A DNA stretch of 64,000 nt from the NCBI RefSeq assembly GCF_003952465.1, contig NZ_CP034448.1, positions 3,263,001-3,327,000 of the forward strand, read 5' to 3'. The position numbers were made by a program, and so were the translations under genes. A model generated the notes under the pieces. The model was given only the letters and a program-made list of their open reading frames with translations. It searched no databases and was not told the DNA's origin. Below, one piece after another: positions 34,978 to 42,935 of the stretch. Position 1 is the first letter of the stretch, and each line of letters starts with the position of its first letter. This stretch comes from Mesorhizobium sp. M1B.F.Ca.ET.045.04.1.1. GTDB lineage: Bacteria; Pseudomonadota; Alphaproteobacteria; Rhizobiales; Rhizobiaceae.

Positions 34978-36047
34978 GCGACGTACCTCGCGGTTTCAGA
35001 ACGCGGCTGGAGACGGTGCTGCAGCAGCCAGCTGGCGAGATCGCACACACCCTCGCGCCACGACACATGCGCCCGCCAATCGAGAGCGGCCTCTGCTTTG
35101 CGGGTGTCGGCGACGAAGAAGGGCTGGTCCCCGGTGCGTTGCATATCGTGGCGGAGCACGATGTCTCGACCAGTCATCGCGGCGATCTCCGACAGCAGCG
35201 CGCGCAGGCTGACGGCATTGCGTGGCCCGCCGCCGAGGTTGAAGGCCTGCCCCTTGAGGTCGTCGATCCTGGCCAGCACGCTGCGATAGGCGGCCACGGC
35301 ATCGGAGACATGCAGAATGTCGCGCACCTGCTTGCCGTCGCCATAAATCGTGATAGGCCGGTTGCTGAGCGCGCTCAGCAGAAAATGCGCGACCCAGCCC
35401 TGGTCTTCGGTACCGAACTGGCGCGGACCGTAGATGCAGCTCATGCGCAGCACTGCCGTCGGCAGGCCGTAGGACTTGGCGTAGTCGAGGACATACTGGT
35501 CCGCCGCCCCCTTGGAACAGCCATACGGCGTGCAGAAATCGAGACCGATCGTTTCGTCCACGCCATTGGCACGGATGGTTTCGTCATCGGGCTCGTAACG
35601 GTCGTCGGCTTCACGCACCCCGATTTGAGGCAAGCTGCCATAGACCTTGTTGGTACTGGCGAAGATCACCGGCATGCCTGCCCGCCGCGCTGCTTCGAGC
35701 ACGTTGAACGTGCCTTTGAGGTTGACGTCGAGGTCTTCCGCGGGATCGGCCAGGCTCGTGGTCACGGCGGTCTGGGCGGCCAGATGGAAGATCGCCTTGG
35801 CAGGCGCCAACGCGCAAGCCAACCTGGCTTGGTCGCGTATGTCCACGGTTTCCACGCCGAGATGGCTGCCGTGCTTTTGCGCCAGCCATTCGAGGTTCTG
35901 CTCGACGCCGGGACGGCTGAAATTGTCGATGACCAGCACCGGCTCGCCGTCCGACAACAGGCTGTCGGCAAGATTGGATCCGATGAAGCCGCTGCCGCCG
36001 ACAATCGCCACCGGCGCCTCGCGAAAGTTGCGATGCCGTTGGCTCAT
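34974..36047 (-). CDS. NAD-dependent sugar epimerase (CDP-paratose-2-epimerase-like SDR)
   Basis: This 357-residue extended SDR has GGSGFIG (17-23), the distinctive STNKVYG (131-137), YGCSKGAADQYV (Tyr175, Lys179) and a VLRMSCIYGPRQFGTEDQGWVAHF stretch. STNKVYG plus 'EDQGWVAHF' are typical of CDP-paratose/CDP-tyvelose 2-epimerases (RfbE), though related sequences act on other NDP-sugars. It overlaps both neighbours by four bases. It points to a deoxy- or unusual sugar in the product. Confidence 0.82.
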   Translation of the reverse strand: MSQRHRNFREAPVAIVGGSGFIGSNLADSLLSDGEPVLVIDNFSRPGVEQNLEWLAQKHGSHLGVETVDIRDQARLACALAPAKAIFHLAAQTAVTTSLADPAEDLDVNLKGTFNVLEAARRAGMPVIFASTNKVYGSLPQIGVREADDRYEPDDETIRANGVDETIGLDFCTPYGCSKGAADQYVLDYAKSYGLPTAVLRMSCIYGPRQFGTEDQGWVAHFLLSALSNRPITIYGDGKQVRDILHVSDAVAAYRSVLARIDDLKGQAFNLGGGPRNAVSLRALLSEIAAMTGRDIVLRHDMQRTGDQPFFVADTRKAEAALDWRAHVSWREGVCDLASWLLQHRLQPRSETARYVA

Positions 36048-37150
36048 GACACCAGTCCTCGCTCTTCAAGCTCTCGCTTCATGTCGGCGCCACGGTCGAC
36101 GGCGACGCTGTTGCGAACCCAGACCGCGAATTCACCGAGCGAATTCTCCAGCCGGAGGCCGGGCTCGAAGCCGAGCAACTCGCGCGCCTTGCCGATATCG
36201 GCGAAGCAGTTGCGGATATCGCCGGAGCGCGCCTTCCCGAGAATCTCGGGCGGCCGTTTCGGAACGCCCATGGCCTCGGCAAGCAGGCGGGCGACCTCGC
36301 TGATCGTGTAAGAGCGTCCGCTGCCGACATTGATAGCGTGGCCGGCTGCCTGACGTTGCTCCAACGCCAACCGGAAAGCACGCGCAACGTCTCGTACATG
36401 GACAAAGTCGCGCTTTTGCCTGCCGTCTTCGAAGATCATCGGACGTTTGCCGTTGGCAAGGCGCGAAGCGAAGTTGGCGAGCACGCCGGTGTAGGGATTG
36501 GCGAGCGCCTGTCCGGCGCCGAAGACGTTGAACAGGCGCAATGCCACCGCACCCATGTCGTAGGCTTGCCCGAAGATCAGAACAGCCCGCTCCTGCGCAT
36601 ATTTGGTCAGCGCGTAAATCGAGGCCAGGTCAGGTCGCTTCTCCTCGTCGGTCGGGATCGGCAACAGCATTTCGCCGGCAGCCGACAGCAGGTCCCACCG
36701 GCCAGCCCTGACGTCGACCGGCCTGCGGCGAGCGTCATCGATGCGCTGTCCGTCCGGGGTCTCGTAAAGGCCTTCGCCGTAGATGCTCATCGAGGATGCG
36801 ACGACAATCCGTTCGACCGGCTTCTTGACTAGGGTCTCGAGCAGGGTTGCGGTGCCGAGATCGTTGGTGCCGACATAGCGGGTGATCTCATACATGGATT
36901 GGCCGACGCCGACCTCGGCGGCGAGGTGGATGATGGCGTCGATGTCCGAAAGGGCCTCGGCCACTGCCTCGCGATCACGCACATCGCCCTTAATGAGCTC
37001 GGCGCCTGCAGGGACGCTGATGGTTTCGCTGCCATGCACCTGGTCCAGGAGTACGTCCAGGATACGCACTTGATAGCCATTTGCGGTAAGCTCCTGGGCG
37101 ACATGCCGGCCGATGAAACCGCAGCCCCCCGTAATCAGTACACGTTTCAC
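36044..37150 (-). CDS. NAD-dependent epimerase/dehydratase (extended SDR)
   Basis: This 368-residue SDR has GGCGFIG (8-14), HLAAEVGVGQSMYE, SSMSIYGEG, and the catalytic IYALTKYAQE (Tyr179, Lys183), followed by DFVHVRDVARAFRLAL. It resembles UDP-glucose 4-epimerase-like and dTDP-rhamnose-type NDP-sugar enzymes. It is the first gene of the second glyco-operon, 35 bases from a general-stress promoter. Exact NDP-sugar cannot be read. Confidence 0.85.
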   Translation of the reverse strand: MKRVLITGGCGFIGRHVAQELTANGYQVRILDVLLDQVHGSETISVPAGAELIKGDVRDREAVAEALSDIDAIIHLAAEVGVGQSMYEITRYVGTNDLGTATLLETLVKKPVERIVVASSMSIYGEGLYETPDGQRIDDARRRPVDVRAGRWDLLSAAGEMLLPIPTDEEKRPDLASIYALTKYAQERAVLIFGQAYDMGAVALRLFNVFGAGQALANPYTGVLANFASRLANGKRPMIFEDGRQKRDFVHVRDVARAFRLALEQRQAAGHAINVGSGRSYTISEVARLLAEAMGVPKRPPEILGKARSGDIRNCFADIGKARELLGFEPGLRLENSLGEFAVWVRNSVAVDRGADMKRELEERGLVS

Positions 37151-37184
37151 GAGAACTCCTTGCCGATTTGGCGTTGGGCTCCCG

Positions 37185-37209
37185 AACTGCAGGACAGAAG
37201 GTTTGTTCC
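37185..37209 (-). promoter_or_regulatory. EcfG-type general-stress promoter of second glyco-operon
   Basis: Minus strand: GGAAC, 16 bases, AGTT, 35 bases before ATG 37150. Confidence 0.68.
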
Positions 37210-37277
37210 CTGCTTCAACAAAGTTCGCTCTGCGGTGCCGGAGGCGACGGGTTGGAGGCTGAGCTGCCGCATAACTT

Positions 37278-37302
37278 GGAACATTGCGCTTTGCGCGTTG
37301 TT
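37278..37302 (+). promoter_or_regulatory. EcfG-type general-stress promoter
   Basis: GGAAC, 16 bases, TGTT, 32 bases before ATG 37334. It is divergent from the promoter at 37185-37209. Confidence 0.6.
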
Positions 37303-37333
37303 AGGGCTGCCCGCGGCGAGAAAGGGAAAAGCC

Positions 37334-37606
37334 ATGTCAGAGGCAAAGACGACCACCAACCACGACGAAATACGCAACTGGGTTGAGGAAAGAGACGGCC
37401 GTCCCGCGGTGATCCGCACGAAAGGCGAGGGCGGCATCCTGCGAATCGACTTCGGCGAGCCGGAGCAGGCGCTGGAACCGGTAGACTGGGATGAGTTCTT
37501 CCGAATCTTCGACGAAAACGACCTCGCCTTTCTTCATCAGGATGAAGCCGGGAGCGGAAAAAAGAGCCGCTTCAACAAATTCGTGGAGCGAGGCCGGAAC
37601 GCTTGA
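37334..37606 (+). CDS. 90-residue conserved hypothetical, copy 1
   Basis: This acidic protein (TTNHDEIRNWVEERDGRPAV, then LRIDFGEPEQALEPVDWDEFFRIFDENDLAFLHQD and RFNKFVERG) is clearly paralogous to the 87-residue product of 44948-45211; the whole length aligns without gaps larger than a few residues. AAAGGG precedes the ATG. Both copies have a general-stress promoter. The conserved W-E-F-F-x-x-F-D core suggests a small folded domain; no function is known. Confidence 0.75.
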   Translation: MSEAKTTTNHDEIRNWVEERDGRPAVIRTKGEGGILRIDFGEPEQALEPVDWDEFFRIFDENDLAFLHQDEAGSGKKSRFNKFVERGRNA

Positions 37607-37665
37607 TCTCGCCCCAACGCCGCTGTCTATCGCAGCGCACCGGCCGCTGGCGACTGGTGCATGAC

Positions 37666-37690
37666 GGAACCATTTTCATGTCCGGCGGTT
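37666..37690 (+). promoter_or_regulatory. EcfG-type general-stress promoter
   Basis: GGAAC, 16 bases, GGTT, 26 bases before ATG 37716. Confidence 0.6.
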
Positions 37691-37715
37691 CCGGCATCGG
37701 CATGGAGTGATCGCC

Positions 37716-37949
37716 ATGGGATTCTTTTCCGACCTGAATAAGAAGCTGATCGAAAATATCTATGCGCACAGCAGTTACCTGACCGATCCGAGTGCCGATC
37801 TGCCACGGCGGGTCAAGGAGATCGTCGATCTGCTCATGCCGTTCATCCAGCCGGAGGCGCGCGAGGAGGTGAGGCTGGAAATTCTGGGCATCATCCACGA
37901 GCACATGTATGACGAGGTCGGGATTGAAGATTCAGCGGCCGAGAAATGA
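37716..37949 (+). CDS. 77-residue helical hypothetical protein
   Basis: The protein begins MGFFSDLNKKLIENIYAHSSYL and continues with LMPFIQPEAREEVRLEILGIIHEHMYDEVG, i.e. several amphipathic helices and no membrane segment. ATG 37716 has GGAG upstream; a GTG nine bases earlier is also in frame. A stress promoter sits directly before it. No family recognised. Confidence 0.65.
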   Translation: MGFFSDLNKKLIENIYAHSSYLTDPSADLPRRVKEIVDLLMPFIQPEAREEVRLEILGIIHEHMYDEVGIEDSAAEK

Positions 37950-38247
37950 GTGCTTCGTTCTCGCGAGTCTTGTTCGTATTTGTCTGATCCGGCGCGGTAT
38001 TGCTGCGCCTTCCTCAACCGGTCGGCATCTTTATCCAGCTATGCAGCGTTGGTAGCGGCTGATCCTGGTGATCATCGCACCGGGCACAGCCAGCGGCCGT
38101 TCCCAACAAGGCGCAGGCAACGCCTGGAACGGTGACGGGCAGGCCATCGCGTGGATGTTCAGCTGGAAACGAGGCATGGGCGAGACTGCGCCGACTGCCG
38201 ATCGGCGGCGGAGCCGCCGCGGTAGGTTCGACCGGGCGGGAAAGGCG
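37950..38247. other. 298-base stretch without a supported gene
   Basis: Short frames on both strands have shadow-like Arg/Pro/Ala composition and none has a convincing ribosome-binding site. I see no repeat or strong hairpin. Confidence 0.4.
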
Positions 38248-38385
38248 TTATCCTTTGCCGCCGCGCAAATCCTTATCCCTCGTTTCACGCAGTAGCCGCA
38301 CGATTGCGTCCACCGGAGATGGATCGACCGTCGGTTGGACATTTCGGCGCCACAGATGATGAAGAAGCCGCTTTAAGCTTAGCAT
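38248..38385 (-). CDS. 45-residue basic ORF with canonical Shine-Dalgarno
   Basis: A small ORF (ATG 38385, TAA 38248) is preceded by AAGGAGGTGA at ideal distance. It encodes a basic, helical peptide (LSLKRLLHHLWRRN, then VDAIVRLLRETRDKDLR) with no membrane segment. I found no matching promoter immediately upstream. The ribosome-binding site is the main evidence. Confidence 0.45.
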   Translation of the reverse strand: MLSLKRLLHHLWRRNVQPTVDPSPVDAIVRLLRETRDKDLRGGKG

Positions 38386-38449
38386 CGAAATCACCTCCTT
38401 CGGTTGCAAACTTGGTGAGGAAGGGTGTTGCTTTGCACGACTTCCAAAA

Positions 38450-38770
38450 CTACCTCAACAGCGCGGCAAGGAGGAAAGCAACGGCCGCCAGGGCCACGAG
38501 CGCGGCGATCACCAGCACCGGCCCTGGCCTGCTCGGCTGAAGGCCGGGCGCGTTGTCGGGCCGCCGCATTGCGTTGGCGAAGCTCGCCTGGTTGGTGAAT
38601 TTTGCTTCGTGCCGCGCCACGGGACGAGAGGAAATTGCGGCATCACCTGCTTCAGCGTCCGTTTCCTGGGGCGCGGCGGCCGGATCGAATCCGGGCGTCT
38701 TGTCTTGAGTCATGCCCGCCTGGATTTCGCCTCGGTCCTCGGCAGGTGTTCGCTCGCTAGATGAGGTCAT
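38450..38770 (-). CDS. tail-anchored small membrane protein
   Basis: This 106-residue protein has a hydrophilic, disordered-looking N-terminal 80 residues rich in Glu, Asp, Pro and Ala and one C-terminal transmembrane helix (VLVIAALVALAAVAFLLAALL) ending in Arg. ATG 38770 has AAGGAG upstream, and a stress promoter lies 22 bases before it. Topology suggests a cytoplasmic domain tethered to the inner membrane. Function is unknown. Confidence 0.65.
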   Translation of the reverse strand: MTSSSERTPAEDRGEIQAGMTQDKTPGFDPAAAPQETDAEAGDAAISSRPVARHEAKFTNQASFANAMRRPDNAPGLQPSRPGPVLVIAALVALAAVAFLLAALLR

Positions 38771-38791
38771 AGGACAGCTCCTTCACAACCA

Positions 38792-38816
38792 AACATCTGT
38801 GCGGCCCTGCTGTTCC
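38792..38816 (-). promoter_or_regulatory. EcfG-type general-stress promoter
   Basis: Minus strand: GGAAC, 16 bases, TGTT, 22 bases before ATG 38770. Confidence 0.58.
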
Positions 38817-39367
38817 AACCGGATATTTTGAAGAGCGCTGCCGCGCGAGCTCATGCCCGGCATCGCGGGTCGCTGTCTTGACTGCGCCCGGAACTTTTCC
38901 AGTTGGACGACTTTAATCTTCATCAAGCCAAGTTCACGAGGCGGCGATGCAGGTACTCGAAAACCGAAATGCATGCCGGACTCACAGAGTGCGGCGCGAA
39001 AAGGCGGCGGCGGAATGAGGATCGCGGGCTGCATGGCCAAAGAAAGGGCATTCTGATGCATCCCTTCCTATCGTTAGATATGCTGGCGGCACCCAGAGGC
39101 GAGGGATTGCACCCCAAGCTTGCCCGCCTGCTCAGATCACGCATCGCTTTGAGCACCCCTGACGTGATTTCACTCCGTCACGCCCGAGATGACGGCCTGG
39201 TCCAGGCCGGTCCCAATCCGGTCGGCAATGTCGATGAAGCGCCGCAAAAGGAAGTGCTTCGTTTTCCCGACGGGCAATGCCGCAAAGTCTGGCGTCGGAA
39301 GGGGTAACTGAGCGCCATGCCATTTGCCGGCCCTCCTGTGCCGAGAGCCAGCTCCCGTCTTGTCTAT
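38817..39367. other. 550-base stretch without a supported gene
   Basis: Frames here are fragmentary on both strands. A minus-strand frame around 39170-39300 (ALPVGKTKHFLLRRF, then IDIADRIGTGL) has protein-like composition and could be gene debris, next to the decayed receiver-domain gene, but I cannot assign it. Confidence 0.35.
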
Positions 39368-39392
39368 GGAACCAGCCGGCAGGTGTTTTGTT
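39368..39392 (+). promoter_or_regulatory. EcfG-type promoter upstream of a gene remnant
   Basis: GGAAC, 16 bases, TGTT, followed within 70 bases by the decayed response-regulator frame. Confidence 0.45.
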
Positions 39393-39439
39393 GGGCTCGC
39401 AGGAAACATTCAAATCTAGGGAGGCCCGTATGAGGGCGC

Positions 39440-39770
39440 CCTTGGCACGATCCTGAGACGAGAATCTGATCGCTTCGGCCGTGGTGAATGGACTGATGGC
39501 AAGCGGGTTCGACGTAGCCTGCGTGGCCTCTGAGCGAGCAGCCGAAACTGGGTTGGAAGACAAACAGGCCGGATGTCGCCATCATCGACATCCAACTCCT
39601 AGACGGGCAGCGTGGTGTCGCCGCCAGCCGTCACAAGTGGGGCTAAGATCCCGCGTCCAAGCTCCTCGTCTTTCACGATGCGCCGTACCTTTCGAAGCCG
39701 GTGGCGATCCAGGACCTGGTCAAGCTCGCGAGTCAATCATCGAGAAACGCGCTGCATCGTAGTCGGGCTT
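39440..39770 (+). pseudogene. remnant of a response-regulator receiver domain
   Basis: Pieces of a receiver domain appear in order but in different frames: DENLIASAVVNGLMASGFDV (N-terminal acidic pocket and helix 1), RPDVAIIDIQLLDGQRG (phosphorylation-site strand with the Asp), and PYLSKPVAIQDLVKLA (conserved Lys-Pro and helix 5). Stops and frame changes separate them, so no functional protein can be made. The original may have been a single-domain regulator like those found with general-stress genes. Confidence 0.55.
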
Positions 39771-39875
39771 GAGATCCGCAATTGGATTGTGCGTAGGCCG
39801 TTATCAGTCGGTGCCGCTCGGATATCCCGCGATCCACCGCCGATGCCGGTCCGAGCACGAATTCCATCTTCCTCC

Positions 39876-39900
39876 GGAACATTGAGGACGATTGCCAGTT
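39876..39900 (+). promoter_or_regulatory. EcfG-type general-stress promoter
   Basis: GGAAC, 16 bases, AGTT, 142 bases before ATG 40042. Confidence 0.45.
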
Positions 39901-40041
39901 CGATGTTGTGCAGGCGCCGCTGCTTGGCGTCTGCCGAAGATCGGTGGGCAACCTGATCGGCCCGCGTCCCCTAGTCCCTCGGACGCGGGCCTGCCCGCCC
40001 TGCGTCAGGACGAACCGGTCAAGGATGGACGGGAGCCAGTC

Positions 40042-40467
40042 ATGAAACACCAAACGCTCGACCAACTGCAGGCACTCGCGGACGTCAACCCGCTCGTGCC
40101 GCTCACGACAAAGACTGAGAAGATAGAAAGGTGGGCAGAATTGCTCGACCGGGATCCGTTGCGCTGTCTCGCTGCGCTCACCGGCACCGAATATCTCTAT
40201 CCGGGCATGCGGGAAGAAGCGCGCGCAGCAGGATCCCCGCTCACGGTTGCGTTCGAGGACCCGCTACTCAGGGCGTCGGGCTTGCAATCGGATACCTATG
40301 GTGAAGCCAGGCGCTTCTTTGAACTCTCCGATTGGGAACTGCACGAAATCGTCTGCAGCTGTCATGCCGGCGCAACCATGCAGGCCAGCTGGGCTGCTCA
40401 GCGTGTCCGCAAGATCCTCACCGGCAATCGTATTTTTGCCTGGCTGAGAAGTCGTTTTGTGCGCTGA
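40042..40467 (+). CDS. 141-residue hypothetical protein
   Basis: The protein starts KHQTLDQLQALADVNPLVPLTTKTEKIERWAELL and is helical and soluble, with a Cys-Ser-Cys-His pair in the EIVCSCHAGATM segment near residue 115. GGGAG lies before ATG 40042; the longer frame upstream is not supported. A stress promoter is found upstream. I do not recognise the family. Confidence 0.65.
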   Translation: MKHQTLDQLQALADVNPLVPLTTKTEKIERWAELLDRDPLRCLAALTGTEYLYPGMREEARAAGSPLTVAFEDPLLRASGLQSDTYGEARRFFELSDWELHEIVCSCHAGATMQASWAAQRVRKILTGNRIFAWLRSRFVR

Positions 40468-40829
40468 CTGAAACCCATGATGCCGATAAGCGGCTGTTGC
40501 GACAGCCGCAGGCGATGTTTCAACGTCAATGCAGCAAACTTGGTCCGCACGAACGGGCAATCTTGTTCATGATGCCGCTCAGCCAATCGGCGGTTGTTTG
40601 TTTGGCCGGCTTCGTCTCGATTTCCTCGATGGCCCTTTCACAGCGTGCGTTCGACCAGCCGATCGGCACCGGAGATTCCGTTGCACCTATTTTCGAAAGG
40701 GGACTGCTGCTGCAAGGCCTTGTCATTTGGTTGGCCGTGGGCAGGCTCTCAGAGGGCGTGCCAACGAATACGTGGTCAGGGAGAAGTCGCTCCAATGCAG
40801 TTGCGGTGCGCATCGCGGTTGCACCGTTC
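40468..40829. other. 360-base stretch without a supported gene
   Basis: Overlapping frames on both strands (e.g. 40526-40900 minus) are open, but none has a good start site or a recognisable motif. Confidence 0.35.
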
Positions 40830-40854
40830 GGAACCATTTGCCTGGCGCGCAGTT
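40830..40854 (+). promoter_or_regulatory. EcfG-type general-stress promoter
   Basis: GGAAC, 16 bases, AGTT, 85 bases before ATG 40939. Confidence 0.52.
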
Positions 40855-40938
40855 CGACCCGACGGGTCGGCACGGGTGGGAGCTCGCGTAAGTACCTCAT
40901 GGAGCAGCACGACTAAGTCAAGGCTGGAGCGTCGATAA

Positions 40939-41541
40939 ATGCTGAACGATCCGATGGTGCTGATACTGATGTATTTCGTTCTGCCGGTCTGGCTGATCGC
41001 CGGATTTGCCGACTGGCTCTGCCATCGCGCGACCCATATCGAATCCACGACTGGAGCAAAGGAATCGCTGATCCATCTGCTGATGTTCGCCGAAGTCGGC
41101 ATTCCGCTGCTCGCGGCAATGTTCATGGAGATCAATTCCCTGGTGATCGCCGTGATGATGATTGTGTTTGTCATCCATGAAGCGACCGCGATATGGGACG
41201 TACGCTATGCGACCACCGCGCGCACCGTGAGCCCGATCGAACAGCATGTGCACAGTTTCTTGGAGATGATCCCGCTGATGGGGCTTGTCAGCGTGATCTC
41301 GTTGCATTGGGGCCAGTTCCTGGCGCTCTTCGGAGTTGGGCCTGAGGAGGCTCGCTTCGACCTCATCTGGAAACAGCAACAGCTGCCGGTGGCCTACATC
41401 GTGACGGTTATGGCCGTGATCTTGCTGTTCGAACTGCTGCCCTATCTGGAGGAGTTCTTTAGAGGCTTGCGGGCCAACTCCGGCCGGCTGGTTCCTCCCA
41501 AGGCCCGGCGAAGCAAGGCTGGTGAGACGGCAATGCGCTGA
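40939..41541 (+). CDS. polytopic membrane protein with His clusters
   Basis: This 200-residue protein has about five hydrophobic helices. Histidines and acidic residues cluster at helix ends: DWLCHRATHIE, LIHLLMFAE, VIHEATAIWD and EQHVHSFLEM. Such spaced His/Glu sets are seen in membrane diiron enzymes (hydroxylase/desaturase-like), but the classical three-box pattern is not exact. It is followed by a basic cytoplasmic tail. A stress promoter precedes it. Family unknown to me. Confidence 0.7.
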   Translation: MLNDPMVLILMYFVLPVWLIAGFADWLCHRATHIESTTGAKESLIHLLMFAEVGIPLLAAMFMEINSLVIAVMMIVFVIHEATAIWDVRYATTARTVSPIEQHVHSFLEMIPLMGLVSVISLHWGQFLALFGVGPEEARFDLIWKQQQLPVAYIVTVMAVILLFELLPYLEEFFRGLRANSGRLVPPKARRSKAGETAMR

Positions 41542-41609
41542 GGAGGCCGCCGGTCACGTTGAGGCCACTCAGCCGCTCTGGTGGGGAATTTCCGGAAAAC
41601 AACCCCGAA

Positions 41610-41801
41610 TTATGCGCGCCGCTCCGGTGACATATTGGCGGCGCGCTTCTTTCCGCCCTTCGATCCAAGCTCTTTCGCGGCGGCGTTCTTGCGGTCGTCC
41701 TGCACGTCTTCGGTTTCCTCGCCGGTGGCAATGCGCATGACCTTAACGGCGTTGTCGATCACGTCGGCTGGTCGCTTCTGGCCTTTAGGTCCGGTCGGCA
41801 T
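41610..41801 (-). CDS. 63-residue basic small protein
   Basis: The product begins MPTGPKGQKRPADVIDNAVKV and ends KELGSKGGKKRAANMSPERRA, a pattern I recall from many rhizobial proteins annotated as hypothetical or RNA-binding. AGGAG is upstream of ATG 41801. It overlaps the end of the neighbouring 70-residue ORF by 17 bases, so both are probably co-translated. Lys/Arg-rich C-terminus suggests nucleic-acid contact; this is inference. Confidence 0.7.
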   Translation of the reverse strand: MPTGPKGQKRPADVIDNAVKVMRIATGEETEDVQDDRKNAAAKELGSKGGKKRAANMSPERRA

Positions 41802-41997
41802 CGGCACGTTTCTCCTGTGCGCTCTTACAGAGATTATCGAATTTGTTGCGAATCCGATCGTTATCAAGCAGTAGCTTGGCGCGCGGGAAACCTTTGCTAC
41901 GAAGCTCCCGTTCGATGGCTTGCCATCCTTCAAAGTCGCCCGATGCGGCAAGTTTCCCAGCCTCACGCCACATGCGCACGTCACTCTTTTGGGACAT
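41785..41997 (-). CDS. 70-residue hypothetical protein
   Basis: The sequence KSDVRMWREAGKLAASGDFEGWQAIERELRSKGFPRAKLLLDN is compact, soluble and helical, with evenly spaced aromatic residues, unlike shadow frames. AAAGGC precedes the ATG. It overlaps the downstream basic protein gene. Function unknown. Confidence 0.6.
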   Translation of the reverse strand: MSQKSDVRMWREAGKLAASGDFEGWQAIERELRSKGFPRAKLLLDNDRIRNKFDNLCKSAQEKRADADRT

Positions 41998-42487
41998 GCC
42001 TTTCCTCCATGCCTTGCGCTAAGCATATAGGAGTTCGGGCCGGATCGCGGCGGTTTTGCCGCTGCAAATTTCAAGCTGAGACACTACCGTTCTTCCCTAT
42101 CCATGGCCGTTTCCTCCTGATCCTCCGTTTATTCGCGCCCAATCGGGTAGTTGGATTTGTTCCATCAGACTTGATCGGGCGGCCGCATGATTGCCCGCGT
42201 CGGGAACGCTCTCCCCATGGTGTTGCTATCCCTCAGATCAATCGGAGGGGATTATGGGCAGAGAAGAGAGAACCGCCGCGAGACCGGCGCCAGAAAGTAC
42301 CCGGCCAACCCCTATTCGGATCCGTCAGATCGGTTTTCGCAGGCTGCGGCCGACAACGAAAAATCTCGCGGCCGATTTGGGCTCACCCGCATCGATCGCC
42401 GAGCGGTAGAAGGATGCAAAGGCGCCAGAAGTTAGCCGCTACCCCGGTGCCCGTGTAAAGAAGTCGTGGTGTCATTCGCCCCTGGAA
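41998..42487. other. 490-base stretch without a supported gene
   Basis: A plus-strand frame around 42250-42435 (QRRENRRETGARKYPANPYSD, then DRFSQAAADNEKSRG) has plausible hydrophilic composition but no start codon with a ribosome-binding site in that frame. The ATG at 42254 with GGAGGGG upstream belongs to a different, Arg/Pro-rich frame. Confidence 0.3.
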
Positions 42488-42691
42488 TTACTTGTTGGTC
42501 CGCACCTTCTGCCGCGGATTGATCCCCCCAGCATCCGTGGTGTCGTTCTCGATATCGCCTTCGATCGTGCTGTCGCCCTGTTCAAGTTCGTCGCCTTCCT
42601 TGACGGTGCCCTTGGATGTTCCAATGCCAGGGTTGGTGCCCATATCGGCGTCGCTTGGCTTTTTCGATTTTGGATGTCGGTTTCCGGTCAT
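42488..42691 (-). CDS. 67-residue hydrophilic protein
   Basis: The product (TGNRHPKSKKPSDADMGTNP, then Glu/Asp/Thr-rich) is fully hydrophilic and probably disordered. ATG 42691 has GAGG upstream and a stress promoter 27 bases before it. Composition is similar to the 72-residue protein at 11657 and the 81-residue protein at 5424, all three being promoter-associated small hydrophilic proteins. Confidence 0.68.
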   Translation of the reverse strand: MTGNRHPKSKKPSDADMGTNPGIGTSKGTVKEGDELEQGDSTIEGDIENDTTDAGGINPRQKVRTNK

Positions 42692-42717
42692 GGCCAATCC
42701 TCGCTATATACTTCACG

Positions 42718-42742
42718 AACCGGGAGACGCGCCGAAGGTTCC
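42718..42742 (-). promoter_or_regulatory. EcfG-type general-stress promoter
   Basis: Minus strand: GGAAC, 16 bases, GGTT, 27 bases before ATG 42691. Confidence 0.63.
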
Positions 42743-42935
42743 GGATCGGGCTTCATGTCGGATACATCCGCTCTGTGTTGCCTAGACACCGAAGGGGTGA
42801 TTTCCCGTATGCTGCCCGCGCCGAAACGCCCTTTGTCCGAGCGGCGTTACGGCGGTCGTTTCATCAAAGCAGACCCAAGGTATCGAATCGCTGCGGCTGG
42901 TCAGGAAGGTGGAAGCGCAAGCGCTTGCGGCAGCG

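Noticed and set aside
38783..38924. 46-codon minus ORF (MKIKVVQLEKFRAQ)
   Set aside because: It overlaps the promoter at 38792-38816 and has no ribosome-binding site.
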